Shown here: positions 7,621 to 16,211 of the stretch, piece by piece
Position numbering within the stretch: position 1 is the stretch's first letter
Layout of the letters: every line of letters begins with the position of its first letter
Origin: Lachnospiraceae bacterium C1.1
Lineage (GTDB): Bacteria > Bacillota > Clostridia > Lachnospirales > Lachnospiraceae
Direction: 5' to 3'
Assembly (NCBI GenBank): GCA_030434875.1
Contig: JAUISW010000001.1
Coordinates: forward strand, 1,933,501 to 1,997,500
DNA: 64,000 nt
Notes under the pieces: model-generated
The model's database searches: none
The model's input: the letters and a program-made list of their open reading frames with translations, nothing else
What the model was told of the DNA's origin: nothing
Translations under genes and position numbers: made by a program

Positions 7621-8115
7621 TCACTCATGCTTATATGTGTCAAGCATTTTTATCATCTTTTTTACTGCCTCTTTGGAAGCCTGTTCTCTGACTGACTGTC
7701 TGTCGCCATCGAAATGGTATTTTTCAACCTCTTTAGAGTCCAAAACTTTACATCCTATATAAACCGTACCGGCAGGTGTTCCGTCATCTCCTGAGGATGG
7801 TCCTGCATATCCCGTAACGGATATGACACATTCTGACCCGCTTCTTTCTGCGCATCCTGTAAGCATTTCATCCGCGGTCTCTGCACTCACTGCAGTATAC
7901 TTCTTTAACGTTTCTTCACTAACACCCAGAAGCTTGTGCTTTACCCGGTCAGAATATGTGATATAACTTTCTTCTATAACATCCGATGCACCGGAAACTC
8001 CTATTATTCCTGAAATAAGCATTCCACCTGTGCAGCTTTCTGCTGCGCTCAGGTGGAATCCACAATTTTTAAGCTTTGAAACAAGCTCTTCTTCTATAGA
8101 TATATTATCACTCAT
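7621..8115 (-). CDS. pncC: CinA C-terminal family protein, nicotinamide-nucleotide amidase
   Basis: PncC deamidates nicotinamide mononucleotide to nicotinate mononucleotide for NAD recycling. The active-site serine is in AAESCTGGM (Ser27), and the VTGYAGPSSGDDGTPAGTVYIG block is the second family signature. At 164 residues it is the stand-alone C-terminal domain without the N-terminal CinA domain. Its start overlaps the stop of pgsA (8112-8115), a pairing common in Firmicutes. The product NaMN is also the phosphoribose donor for CobT, whose gene is nearby but not in the same operon. Confidence 0.92.
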   Translation of the reverse strand: MSDNISIEEELVSKLKNCGFHLSAAESCTGGMLISGIIGVSGASDVIEESYITYSDRVKHKLLGVSEETLKKYTAVSAETADEMLTGCAERSGSECVISVTGYAGPSSGDDGTPAGTVYIGCKVLDSKEVEKYHFDGDRQSVREQASKEAVKKMIKMLDTYKHE

Positions 8116-8654
8116 GATGCGTCCTTCATTACATCTTTATTCTCAACCAGATAAACTACCAAAGATATTATAGTCAGAAGGACTGCAATATACTTAAATG
8201 CCTCTGTAACGATCTGTACAGCCGGGATCTGAATATCAGCTATTACCAGGCAGATCATCACCATCTGGGAAGCTGTCTTAAATTTTCCCCAGTAATTGGC
8301 AGCGATCACCTTGCCTGTTTCTGCTGCTACAAGTCTAAATCCGCTTATTACAAAATCTCTGGCTACGATTATGATAGTCATCCATGCCGGAAGTTTTCCC
8401 ATTTCCGTGAGGCAGATAAGTGCCGAACAAACCAGCATTTTATCAGCCAGGGGATCCATGAACTTTCCGAAATTAGTCACAAGATTATATTTCCTTGCAA
8501 TTTTTCCGTCAAGCATATCCGTAAGGCTCGCAACGATAAATATACCGAGAGCCGCCCATTTGGAAGCATCTCCAAGGCAATTCGTCAAAAGGATAGCTAC
8601 AAAAAAAGGAATAAGTATTACTCTCAAAACCGTAAGCTTATTTGGTAAATTCAT
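8112..8654 (-). CDS. pgsA: CDP-diacylglycerol-glycerol-3-phosphate 3-phosphatidyltransferase
   Basis: PgsA makes phosphatidylglycerol phosphate, the first step to phosphatidylglycerol and cardiolipin. The CDP-alcohol phosphotransferase motif is complete in DMLDGKIARKYN...GKFMDPLADK, with all acidic residues in the D-x2-DG-x2-AR-x8-G-x3-D-x3-D pattern. The 180-residue length and four or more hydrophobic helices are normal. It lies directly after rimO (4-bp gap) and overlaps pncC. Confidence 0.96.
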   Translation of the reverse strand: MNLPNKLTVLRVILIPFFVAILLTNCLGDASKWAALGIFIVASLTDMLDGKIARKYNLVTNFGKFMDPLADKMLVCSALICLTEMGKLPAWMTIIIVARDFVISGFRLVAAETGKVIAANYWGKFKTASQMVMICLVIADIQIPAVQIVTEAFKYIAVLLTIISLVVYLVENKDVMKDAS

Positions 8655-8658
8655 TTTC

Positions 8659-9993
8659 CTACTCTCTTTCTCCGATCAAGTCGTATTCATCGGCAGCAGT
8701 TACCTTTACCTTTATAAAATCTCCTGTCATAAGGTCTCCTGCGCCATTTTCATCGACAAATATCATGCCGTCCACACCCGGCGTATCTCTGTAAGTTCTG
8801 CCGACATATACATGTTCTTCAGGTATCTTACCTTCTATCATGCAGTCCAGGCTTCTTCCTATCATCTCATGTGTTTTTTTATATGAAATATCCTGCTGGA
8901 GCTCCATGATCTCATTACGTCTTTTTTCTTTTGTATCTTCATCCAGCTGATCCGGGAATTTCTCCGCCGGCGTATTTTCTTCCGGTGAATATGTAAATAC
9001 ACCCAGTCTGTCGAATTTCATTTTTTCAACGAACTCAAGCATTTCTGAATGATCTGCTTCTGTTTCTCCCGGGAAGCCTGTTATAAGAGTTGTCCTGAGA
9101 ACTATATCAGGAATCTCTTTTCTGAGCTTTGTCACAAGTTCTACAAGTTCAGCATTTGAAGTCCTGCGACCCATCGCCTTAAGAATTTTATCTGACGCAT
9201 GCTGGATCGGCAGGTCTAAATAATTGCATATCTTCGGCTCAGTCTTCATAACCTCGATAAGCTCATCATTTATTTCTTCGGGATAACAGTAAAGAATTCG
9301 TATCCATTCAAAACCATCTATTCTGCAAAGTTTTCTCAAAAGCTCCGGAAGCATTTTCTTTCCATAGATATCTATGCCGTAGACTGTTGTTTCCTGCGCA
9401 ACGATAACAAGCTCCTTTACGCCACGCTCAGCCAATGCCTCTGCGTCAGATACAAGCTTCTCCATCGGAACACTTCTGTAATTTCCTCTGATACCGGGAA
9501 TTGCACAATAGGTACATCTTTTATTACAGCCCTCGGCAATCTTTAAGAACTCATAGTTTCCCGGAGTCGTCACAGTTCTTTTTCCTGCGACATAGGTAAG
9601 CTTGTCAATGCTTTCTTTCTCTACGAGAACTTCTTCCTTACCGGCAAGTGCCTTGTCGACCGCATCAACAATCTTATCAAAAGCAGTCGTACCAATGATA
9701 ACGTCTACTTCCGGAAGTTCTCTTTTAATGTCCTCTGTATATCTTTCAGCCAGACATCCTGCAACAACCAGGCATTTAAGCTTCCCGTTTTCCTTAAGTG
9801 CGCCGGCATCAATGATGGCATTGATACTCTCTTCCTTTGCATCTTTAATAAATGCGCATGAATTTATGACAATAATATCGGCCTCCATATCATTGTCAGT
9901 AAATTCATAGCCCTTCTCTGCAAGAAGGGCTATCATTTGCTCAGAGTCAACGAGGTTCTTGTCGCATCCAAGCGATATAAAAAGTATTTTCAT
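8659..9993 (-). CDS. rimO: ribosomal protein S12 methylthiotransferase RimO
   Basis: A radical-SAM enzyme that methylthiolates an aspartate of ribosomal protein S12. Domains in order are the UPF0004 domain (MKILFISLGCDKNLVDSEQM, with further Cys in INSCAF and VVAGCLAERY), the radical-SAM core with GCNKRCTYCAIP (CxxxCxxC cluster), and a C-terminal TRAM domain. I chose the ATG at 9993, preceded by AAGAGA; an in-frame TTG 14 codons upstream would add non-conserved residues. The LGCDKN start separates RimO from MiaB. It heads the rimO-pgsA-pncC cluster. Confidence 0.95.
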   Translation of the reverse strand: MKILFISLGCDKNLVDSEQMIALLAEKGYEFTDNDMEADIIVINSCAFIKDAKEESINAIIDAGALKENGKLKCLVVAGCLAERYTEDIKRELPEVDVIIGTTAFDKIVDAVDKALAGKEEVLVEKESIDKLTYVAGKRTVTTPGNYEFLKIAEGCNKRCTYCAIPGIRGNYRSVPMEKLVSDAEALAERGVKELVIVAQETTVYGIDIYGKKMLPELLRKLCRIDGFEWIRILYCYPEEINDELIEVMKTEPKICNYLDLPIQHASDKILKAMGRRTSNAELVELVTKLRKEIPDIVLRTTLITGFPGETEADHSEMLEFVEKMKFDRLGVFTYSPEENTPAEKFPDQLDEDTKEKRRNEIMELQQDISYKKTHEMIGRSLDCMIEGKIPEEHVYVGRTYRDTPGVDGMIFVDENGAGDLMTGDFIKVKVTAADEYDLIGERE

Positions 9994-10045
9994 TTCTAAA
10001 TTTCTCTTAATGATATCAGATTCCTCTTTTTTCAAGCTGCATTAA

Positions 10046-10288
10046 TTATTCTTCGTTCTCATCCTTATTAAGAATGTGGATCTTTCCCTTCCAAAGTTCA
10101 TCAACTGCAAGTGAAAGGGGTTTTCTGCCATTTGGCATAAGTAAAGGTGTTGCACCGTCACTAAGCTGACGTGCTCTCTTGCTTGTTGCAAGCACTATTG
10201 AATAACGGCTGCTGACGATAGGTGCTTCACCCTCGCCTGCATCTGAGTTTACAACTTCCATAAGGTCTGCATATGATGGATGTAACAT
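10046..10288 (-). CDS. rpoZ: DNA-directed RNA polymerase omega subunit
   Basis: A small RNA polymerase subunit that helps fold beta-prime. The 80-residue protein opens MLHPSYADLMEVVN and contains the typical SRYSIVLATSKRARQL helix followed by an LSLAVDELWKGKI segment. It is directly downstream of gmk, as in most Firmicutes. Confidence 0.93.
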   Translation of the reverse strand: MLHPSYADLMEVVNSDAGEGEAPIVSSRYSIVLATSKRARQLSDGATPLLMPNGRKPLSLAVDELWKGKIHILNKDENEE

Positions 10289-10345
10289 AGTTAATTCCTC
10301 CTGTATATAAAATCTAAATTATTAATTGCCTGTTCTGCGTTCTTA

Positions 10346-10966
10346 TCAGATTTCCTTAAGTTCTCTCTGAATTTCCTCAATGAAATTTTTCTGTCTTAAA
10401 GGCATGAACTTTGCTGCCTGTATTATATTATGCATAGATTCCGTGCATTTTTCAATATCGTCATTTATAACTATAAAGTCATAATTTTCTATGCCTTCGG
10501 ATTCTTCTGCAGCACGTTTCATGCGCTTATCGATAACTTCAGCCGTCTCGGTACCGCGACCGACAAGTCTGTTTTTAAGAATCTCTGCACTCGGCGGCAT
10601 AACAAAAAGAAGAAGTGCCTCCGGAAACTTTTTCTTTATCTGCATCGCACCCTGGATCTCTATTTCAAGAACAACGTCTTTACCGGCATCAAGTTTCTCT
10701 TCAACGAATTTTTTAGGTGTTCCGTAATAGTTTCCAACATAGCAGGCATGCTCTAAAAGTTCTCCTTTTTCGATCATGCCTTCAAATTCTTCCTTTGTTT
10801 TATAAAAATAACTTACGCCTTCCTCTTCACCGGGTCTCGGCTGACGGGAGGTTGCCGATACTGATAAAGCATAGTTATCGTAATTCGACAAAAGCTTTTT
10901 CATCAGTGTTCCCTTGCCTGCCCCGGCAAAGCCTGAAACAACGACAAGTATACCTTTAGATTCCAA
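10346..10966 (-). CDS. gmk: guanylate kinase
   Basis: Converts GMP to GDP with ATP. The P-loop is GFAGAGKGTLMKKLL, followed by the GMP-binding SATSRQPRPGEEEGVSYFY block and the lid region VGRGTETAEVIDKRM. Length (206 residues) is standard. It lies between remA and rpoZ in the conserved yicC-remA-gmk-rpoZ order and appears to be co-transcribed with them. Confidence 0.97.
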   Translation of the reverse strand: MESKGILVVVSGFAGAGKGTLMKKLLSNYDNYALSVSATSRQPRPGEEEGVSYFYKTKEEFEGMIEKGELLEHACYVGNYYGTPKKFVEEKLDAGKDVVLEIEIQGAMQIKKKFPEALLLFVMPPSAEILKNRLVGRGTETAEVIDKRMKRAAEESEGIENYDFIVINDDIEKCTESMHNIIQAAKFMPLRQKNFIEEIQRELKEI

Positions 10967-10969
10967 TTT

Positions 10970-11215
10970 TTATTTCTCCTTACACTTAAAACGCTCTACA
11001 AGTGTCTCCGGTGTCAAAGCTGAAAGCACTACCCTTCCGCCTTCCATTATCAGGCAGGACTGAACCTTGCGTCCATGAGTAGCATCTATGGCTGTTCCCT
11101 CTTTTCTCGAGGTCTGCATAAGCCTTTTTGCCGGAGCTGAATCACTCATAATTATGGCTATGATCTTTTCCGCGTTGACAATATTTCCAAATCCCACATT
11201 TATAAGATTATTCAA
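10970..11215 (-). CDS. remA: RemA-like DNA-binding regulator (DUF370)
   Basis: RemA of Bacillus subtilis is a small DNA-binding activator of biofilm matrix and osmoprotection genes. This 81-residue protein begins MNNLINVGFGNIVNAEKIIAI and has the conserved SAPAKRLMQTSRKEGTAIDATHGRK core with a run of basic residues. It overlaps the end of yicC by 8 bp, so the two are probably coupled. The family call is firm; its targets in this organism are unknown. Confidence 0.92.
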   Translation of the reverse strand: MNNLINVGFGNIVNAEKIIAIIMSDSAPAKRLMQTSRKEGTAIDATHGRKVQSCLIMEGGRVVLSALTPETLVERFKCKEK

Positions 11216-12086
11216 TATTCTGTATCTGCTCCCTTATTTTCTCGATGGATGTTTTAAGTTCTATCGCAGCATCACTTGTAGCAAGGTCATTAGCCTTTGA
11301 AAGTGTGGTATTTGCCTCACGGTTCATTTCCTGTGCTATAAAGTCAAGCTTTCTTCCTATATTACCGCCGTTAAGGATCGTCTTCTTCATTGTGTCGATA
11401 TGACTTCTGAGCCTTACAACTTCCTCGTCTACACAGATCTTATCTGCAAAAATAGTAACCTCGGTAACTATCCTTGCCTCATCAACCTCTGCATCCTTAA
11501 GCATATCCTGAACCTTGGCACGAAGCTTTTCCCTGTACTCAGCCACAACGCCCGGAGCTCTCTTTTCGATATACTCTACATCTTTAAGCATATCATCAAG
11601 TTTGCCCACGATATCCTTCTGAAGATTTTTTCCTTCCTCTGTTCTGGTCTCAACCACCTGGGTCAAAGCCTGTCTTACAGTCTTTTCAAGTCCCTGCCAG
11701 AGTATATCCTCATCAATTTTTCCATCTTCCATTGTAAAAACATCAGGAAAACGTGCAAGCGAAGATATTCTCATATCATTGTCGAGACCGAATTCACGGC
11801 TCATTTCCTTCAAATGTTCAGCATATTCATGTGCTATGCTGCTGTTGTATTTAACCCTTGCAGTGCTTACCGAATTATCTTCAAAGGTGATGAACATATC
11901 AACCTTTCCACGCTCAAGATACTCTTTAAGTATTCCGCGGATAGATGACTCGAAGAGTGAAAGTGCCTTTGGTATCTTGATATTAGCCTCAAGATAACGA
12001 TGGTTTACGGTTTTTACCTCAACCGTATATCTTCTGTCATTCTCAATAATTTCGGCACGGCCGAAGCCTGTCATACTTTTTATCAT
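11208..12086 (-). CDS. yicC: YicC-family endoribonuclease
   Basis: The protein opens with the signature MIKSMTGFGRAEI and ends with the DUF1732-type block KLDFIAQEMNREANTTLSKA. The 292-residue length is normal. YicC proteins have been described as endoribonucleases acting on small RNAs. It is the first gene of the yicC-remA-gmk-rpoZ unit. The central part is rich in Glu and Lys and probably forms a long helix. Confidence 0.93.
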   Translation of the reverse strand: MIKSMTGFGRAEIIENDRRYTVEVKTVNHRYLEANIKIPKALSLFESSIRGILKEYLERGKVDMFITFEDNSVSTARVKYNSSIAHEYAEHLKEMSREFGLDNDMRISSLARFPDVFTMEDGKIDEDILWQGLEKTVRQALTQVVETRTEEGKNLQKDIVGKLDDMLKDVEYIEKRAPGVVAEYREKLRAKVQDMLKDAEVDEARIVTEVTIFADKICVDEEVVRLRSHIDTMKKTILNGGNIGRKLDFIAQEMNREANTTLSKANDLATSDAAIELKTSIEKIREQIQNIE

Positions 12087-12319
12087 ATATTCCTCATTTC
12101 CGTCGGACTTCTCATCTAATTAAGTCCATACAGAAATATATTATAACGCCAAAAGAATATAAGCGTCAATCTATCCGAAAAATTCTATCTTTATAGCCCC
12201 TTATTGTCTTTTAACTGTATTTTTTTATTCATTTTGTCAGCAAATGATGATTTATCTATTTTTTTTTGCTATAATATTACCAAAATAATCGTGAGATCAA
12301 CTTGAAAGGAGCTGTTATT

Positions 12320-12649
12320 ATGCAATATAGAAAAAGAGCTAACCTTGTTCTTACCACTGATATGGATACCTTTGCCATTATCGATGGTGTCGAATACGGA
12401 AGGGGCGTATGCGACACAGTTTATGTTGCTATCAGGCCCGGTATTCAGATCAAATTCTACAACAATAAGAAAAAAGAAACCGCGCTCTACAGAAATGGCG
12501 AACTCGTTGATATCGGAACCAGGGTTAAAATGACGATCGAGGATTTTGGAAATCGTCCATGCCTCACTATCGAGGGTGGCGAGGATGAGCACTACGGTGT
12601 AGTTTCTATCATTGAGCAGGACGAGCTCAAGCTTGAAAAAGCTACCTGA
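12320..12649 (+). CDS. 109-residue protein of unknown function
   Basis: I do not recognise the family. The protein has no signal or membrane segment and alternates short hydrophobic stretches with turns, suggesting a beta-rich fold. It has a single Cys near residue 30 and another near 84. The start is the ATG at 12320, eight bases after AAAGGAG; an in-frame TTG upstream lies before that site. A TATAAT at 12270-12275 could be its -10 box. It is monocistronic, divergent from yicC, and followed by a hairpin shared with the tRNA. Confidence 0.7.
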   Translation: MQYRKRANLVLTTDMDTFAIIDGVEYGRGVCDTVYVAIRPGIQIKFYNNKKKETALYRNGELVDIGTRVKMTIEDFGNRPCLTIEGGEDEHYGVVSIIEQDELKLEKAT

Positions 12650-12686
12650 TCAGCGTCAGATCAATTAAAAAAGTTTAAAACGAAAA

Positions 12687-12724
12687 CAGCCTTGAAACAA
12701 CGCATCTGCATTATTTCAAGGCTG
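12687..12724. terminator. terminator between a plus-strand gene and a tRNA
   Basis: CAGCCTTGAAA pairs with TTTCAAGGCTG. On the minus strand the stem is followed by TTTTCGTTTT, ending the tRNA transcript; on the plus strand AAATTTTA follows. Confidence 0.7.
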
Positions 12725-12733
12725 AAATTTTAG

Positions 12734-12807
12734 TGGAGCTTCGGGGACTCGAACCCAGGACCGACCGGTTATGAGCCGGTTGCTCTAACCAACTGAGCTA
12801 AAGCTCC
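12734..12807 (-). tRNA. tRNA with CAT anticodon (elongator Met or Ile2)
   Basis: Acceptor GGAGCTT pairs with AAGCTCC, the D-arm has GTTGGTTAGAGC, the T-arm GGTTCGAGTCC, and the anticodon loop is CTCATAA. It is 74 nt long and CCA is not encoded. A CAU anticodon here can be elongator Met or lysidine-modified Ile2; I cannot separate them by eye. It is not the initiator. Confidence 0.9.
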
Positions 12808-12905
12808 TTTTAATTTGTTTCTCTTTTTCAGAGCCACAAAACTATTGTAGTATAACACTCATTTCCGATCCTTGTCAATAGATTTTTATTATTTTTTTAT
12901 TTTTC

Positions 12906-14228
12906 TCAAAAATGCTTCAAATATTCGCTTATTTCTGCCTGCAGATTCTTAAGCGAACCCTCTATATCTGTCTCGAGTCCATTGGATATTATCCTGTTTA
13001 TCTCACTGTCTGCGAGTGACATTGCGCCTTCATAAGCGTCAAATCTCATCTCGGCGCTGCCATTCTTAAGAGTAGATCCGATCATTTCAGAATGAACCAG
13101 CCATTCTGACTCATTTTCCTCATCTTCCAGTATTGCCTCCTCCATATTCGACTCCATTACCGAAGGCATTACAGATGCCGAAGAGGTTTTTTCATATATT
13201 TTTTTCTGTACTTTTTCATCAGAAGAAAGAAATTTCATGAATTTCCAGGCAAGATCCTTGTTCATGCTCCGGCTGCTCATTGCAATGTTCAGCGCATCAA
13301 TCCTTGATTTATTATCTCCCGCGCTTCCCCTAGGCATCGGAATACAGTCCCACCGAAAATCCGAATACTTCTTTATTTTATATGGATAAGTCTTATAGGT
13401 ACGGTATTCTGCGAGTGTCAGCGGCATAAAAGCAACCTTCCCCTCGTCAAAATCCTCCTGCGTAACTGTCTGTCCATTATTCAAAAGCTCCAGCGAATTC
13501 ATAAATGTAATTGCTTCTTTTATCTCATCAGAGGTAAAGTTACATGTCTTTCCGTCTTCACTGAAAACACTGGCATTATTAGCCGCTGCCGCATCTCTCC
13601 AGCTGTATTTATATATCCCGAAACGGTCTATTATCCCGTCATCATCCGTATCTTTTGTAACCCTGCTGCATATTTTATAGAGATCTTCAAAGGTGTAATC
13701 ATCCGACGGTACTTCTATGCCTTCTTCCGATAAGAGCGTCTTATTCACAAACATCAGATACGGCATTGCCTCAACGGGAAGACCGTACTGTTTTCCGTTG
13801 ATCTTTCCGGTCTCCATGACAGATGCGTAGATTTTCTTTTCATCAAACTCACTGTCATCTTTTATATATTCATCAAGTTCCTGAAGTATGTCCAAATCTA
13901 CAAATTTATTAAAGTCAGACTTTACAATAAACATGAGATCCGGAGCTTCATCTGATAAAATCTTCTCGCTAAGCCATTCAGAATAGTCATCCTTAAGAAC
14001 TCCTGTTTCATATTTTATATCAATTTCAGGATTTTCTTTTTCAAAAAGACTGACTATATCCTCCATAACTTCATAGCTGTCCTGAGCAGCAACATCCCAG
14101 TTGCTGCCTCCAAACATCGCCAGTCGAAGTTCTTTTTTAGTCCTCTTTTCTATACCAAAACTTCCTACTACAACTACAAAGAGCACTATTATTACAGCCA
14201 GTCCCACACTTTTTAAATATCTATTCAT
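12906..14228 (-). CDS. membrane-anchored family 1 extracellular solute-binding protein
   Basis: A sugar-type ABC binding protein (SBP family 1 fold). The N-terminus MNRYLKSVGLAVIIVLFVVVVGSFGIEK is a signal anchor without a lipobox Cys. The rest shows typical features: LRLAMFGGSNWD at the start of domain 1, PDLMFIVKSDFNKF, and YGLPVEAMPYLMFVNKTLL. No permease genes follow. I chose the start at 14228, five bases after the regulator stop, rather than one 14 codons upstream inside it. As the last gene of a sensor operon, it may act as a ligand-binding partner of the kinase rather than a transporter component; this is inference. Confidence 0.82.
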   Translation of the reverse strand: MNRYLKSVGLAVIIVLFVVVVGSFGIEKRTKKELRLAMFGGSNWDVAAQDSYEVMEDIVSLFEKENPEIDIKYETGVLKDDYSEWLSEKILSDEAPDLMFIVKSDFNKFVDLDILQELDEYIKDDSEFDEKKIYASVMETGKINGKQYGLPVEAMPYLMFVNKTLLSEEGIEVPSDDYTFEDLYKICSRVTKDTDDDGIIDRFGIYKYSWRDAAAANNASVFSEDGKTCNFTSDEIKEAITFMNSLELLNNGQTVTQEDFDEGKVAFMPLTLAEYRTYKTYPYKIKKYSDFRWDCIPMPRGSAGDNKSRIDALNIAMSSRSMNKDLAWKFMKFLSSDEKVQKKIYEKTSSASVMPSVMESNMEEAILEDEENESEWLVHSEMIGSTLKNGSAEMRFDAYEGAMSLADSEINRIISNGLETDIEGSLKNLQAEISEYLKHF

Positions 14229-14232
14229 ATCG

Positions 14233-14889
14233 TCAATGTACCGACTTTCTCTGTAATGCCCAGATTGCAAGCTGCGTTCTGTCTCTCAATTCAAGCTTTT
14301 CAAGGACACCGGAAAGATAATTTCTCACCGTTCCGCCCGAAAGACATAGATCCTCCGCGATTTCTTTATTGCTTTTCCCCTTTGCCACCTCTTCTATTAT
14401 CTTCCATTCATTTTCGTTAAGGTCTTTTACAAAGTTTTCATTTACAGAAATGTTTTTCTCCTCCTGCGTTACCATCGAGAAAAACTTAAGTACTTTTGCA
14501 GCCACATCAGGATTCAGCATTGCCTGTCCCTGATAAACGGTCCTTATGGCATTTGCAAGATCGTCAGTGCTTATTCCTTTGAGAAGATATCCGCTGGCAC
14601 CGAATTTAAGAGCATCATAAACATATTCATCATCATCAAAAGTCGTAAGGATTATAACTTTTATATCAGGAAATTCTTCCTTGATCTTCTTTGTACACTG
14701 AACGCCATCCATTTTAGGCATTCTGACATCCATTAAGATCACATCCGGCTTTTTATCTCCGGCCATCTTAAATGCTTCATCGCCGTCGCCTGCAGTTGCG
14801 ATGACTTCTATATCTTCGACACTGTCCAAAACGATTTTTAAGCTTTCCCTTATCAGCTGCTGATCATCAGCTATCAAAACCTTTATCAT
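14233..14889 (-). CDS. NarL/LuxR-type response regulator
   Basis: A 218-residue two-component regulator. The receiver domain has the acidic pair in IADDQQ, the phosphorylated Asp54 in DVILMDVRMPKMDG, and the switch lysine region LLKGIS. The C-terminal LuxR helix-turn-helix is NEWKIIEEVAKGKSNKEIAEDLCLSGGTVRNYLSGVLEKL. It overlaps the kinase stop by 4 bp (14886-14889), so the pair is co-translated. Likely targets are the adjacent sugar-transport genes, an inference from position. Confidence 0.94.
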   Translation of the reverse strand: MIKVLIADDQQLIRESLKIVLDSVEDIEVIATAGDGDEAFKMAGDKKPDVILMDVRMPKMDGVQCTKKIKEEFPDIKVIILTTFDDDEYVYDALKFGASGYLLKGISTDDLANAIRTVYQGQAMLNPDVAAKVLKFFSMVTQEEKNISVNENFVKDLNENEWKIIEEVAKGKSNKEIAEDLCLSGGTVRNYLSGVLEKLELRDRTQLAIWALQRKSVH

Positions 14890-16211
14890 ACTTTCCCTCC
14901 GGTTCTTATAGGTATATCAGTTTCAATTTCAAATCCTTCATTACTCCTGAATTCTATACTTCCACCAAGCATCTGGACTCTCTCCCTCATATGTCTGAGT
15001 CCGAATCCCTCTTCTATTCCGCTGCATCCCTTTCCATTATCAGATATCAGGATATGTATTCCTTCATCATATCTCTGCATTTCGATTTTGATCTTTGTCG
15101 CCATCCCATGCCTTATCGCATTGGTCATCCCTTCCTGGACTATGCGGTATATAGCATTTTCCTCATCCTCCTCCAAACTGAGGCTGATTATAGTACATTC
15201 GAAACGGATCTCAACATTTGTAAGTTCTTTTGTCTTCGCTATAAGCTCCCTTATAGCACTTAAAAGACTCTGTCTTTCGATATTATCAGGTCTTAACTGA
15301 CTCACGGATTTTCTTACATCCACAAGTCCCTGTCTGCTCACTTCTGATAAAAGCTTCAGCTGTTTTTTCAAACTGTCAGGTGCATCAGATGAAAGTGCCA
15401 CACAGGCATCAAGCCCCGCCGCAATTCCCGTAAGTGTATGACCTATCGTATCATGAACCTCTCTTGCGATCCTGTTTCTCTCAACAACTTTAGCCATTTT
15501 GGCATTCTCAGCCATCAGATCTTCATATCTGGCATTCGCATCTTTAAGCCTCGTATTTGCTACGCTAAGCTTTACATAAAGCTCATTTATATTGTCAATG
15601 GTTTCCTGTTTATGAGCTATGAGCATTATACAAAAAATAAAGAAAAGGATGATCGATGCCGCATTAATGACCGCAAAAAGAGTCGTCAATGCCCCCTGCA
15701 TCTCATCAGGATACGTTTCGATAAAATTTCCTATCTGCCAGATTTTTTTATACATCCTGACCGCCGATACACCGGTGACCAGATAAACCACCACACCAAA
15801 TCCTGTCATCAGATACCAGTGTCCGTAGTGTTTTGTATAAATAAGAATATTGGCAAACGCCCACAAAAAAATACCGTTATAATTAAAATCCAACAGCGAA
15901 GTTATATAAAGACATATAAAAAAATCAAGAGTTAAAAGCAGGAAATGCGTCCTTCTGCTCATCGACAGATTCCTGATGATCCATGAAGCTCCCAACGCGC
16001 AGGAACATACACTGACCATGATCAGCGCAAAGTTCAGATTATGCGGAACTTCCCCGATATCATTCAAAAAAGCCCTGGCATTATGATGGATAACAATCCT
16101 CTGAAGGCTGATCCTGAAAAAAGCTGCATAAAAAACAGCTCCGACAGAAAGGAGAAAAAACATGATCGCCATCATTATATTCAGTTTTTCAGGTATTTTA
16201 CCTGCTCCCAT
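14886..16211 (-). CDS. membrane sensor histidine kinase (HisKA_3 type)
   Basis: A 441-residue kinase with about six membrane helices in the first 210 residues, a coiled-coil linker, the HisKA_3 phosphorylation site in NRIAREVHDTIGHTLTG, and a HATPase domain (EGMTNAIRHG, SDNGKGC, GFGLRHMRERV). It pairs with the NarL-type regulator downstream. The start at 16211 overlaps the stop of the preceding binding-protein gene as TAATG, with GAGAGGGTGG upstream; an in-frame GTG three codons earlier is less well placed. The coupling suggests the kinase senses sugar through that binding protein. Confidence 0.93.
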   Translation of the reverse strand: MGAGKIPEKLNIMMAIMFFLLSVGAVFYAAFFRISLQRIVIHHNARAFLNDIGEVPHNLNFALIMVSVCSCALGASWIIRNLSMSRRTHFLLLTLDFFICLYITSLLDFNYNGIFLWAFANILIYTKHYGHWYLMTGFGVVVYLVTGVSAVRMYKKIWQIGNFIETYPDEMQGALTTLFAVINAASIILFFIFCIMLIAHKQETIDNINELYVKLSVANTRLKDANARYEDLMAENAKMAKVVERNRIAREVHDTIGHTLTGIAAGLDACVALSSDAPDSLKKQLKLLSEVSRQGLVDVRKSVSQLRPDNIERQSLLSAIRELIAKTKELTNVEIRFECTIISLSLEEDEENAIYRIVQEGMTNAIRHGMATKIKIEMQRYDEGIHILISDNGKGCSGIEEGFGLRHMRERVQMLGGSIEFRSNEGFEIETDIPIRTGGKV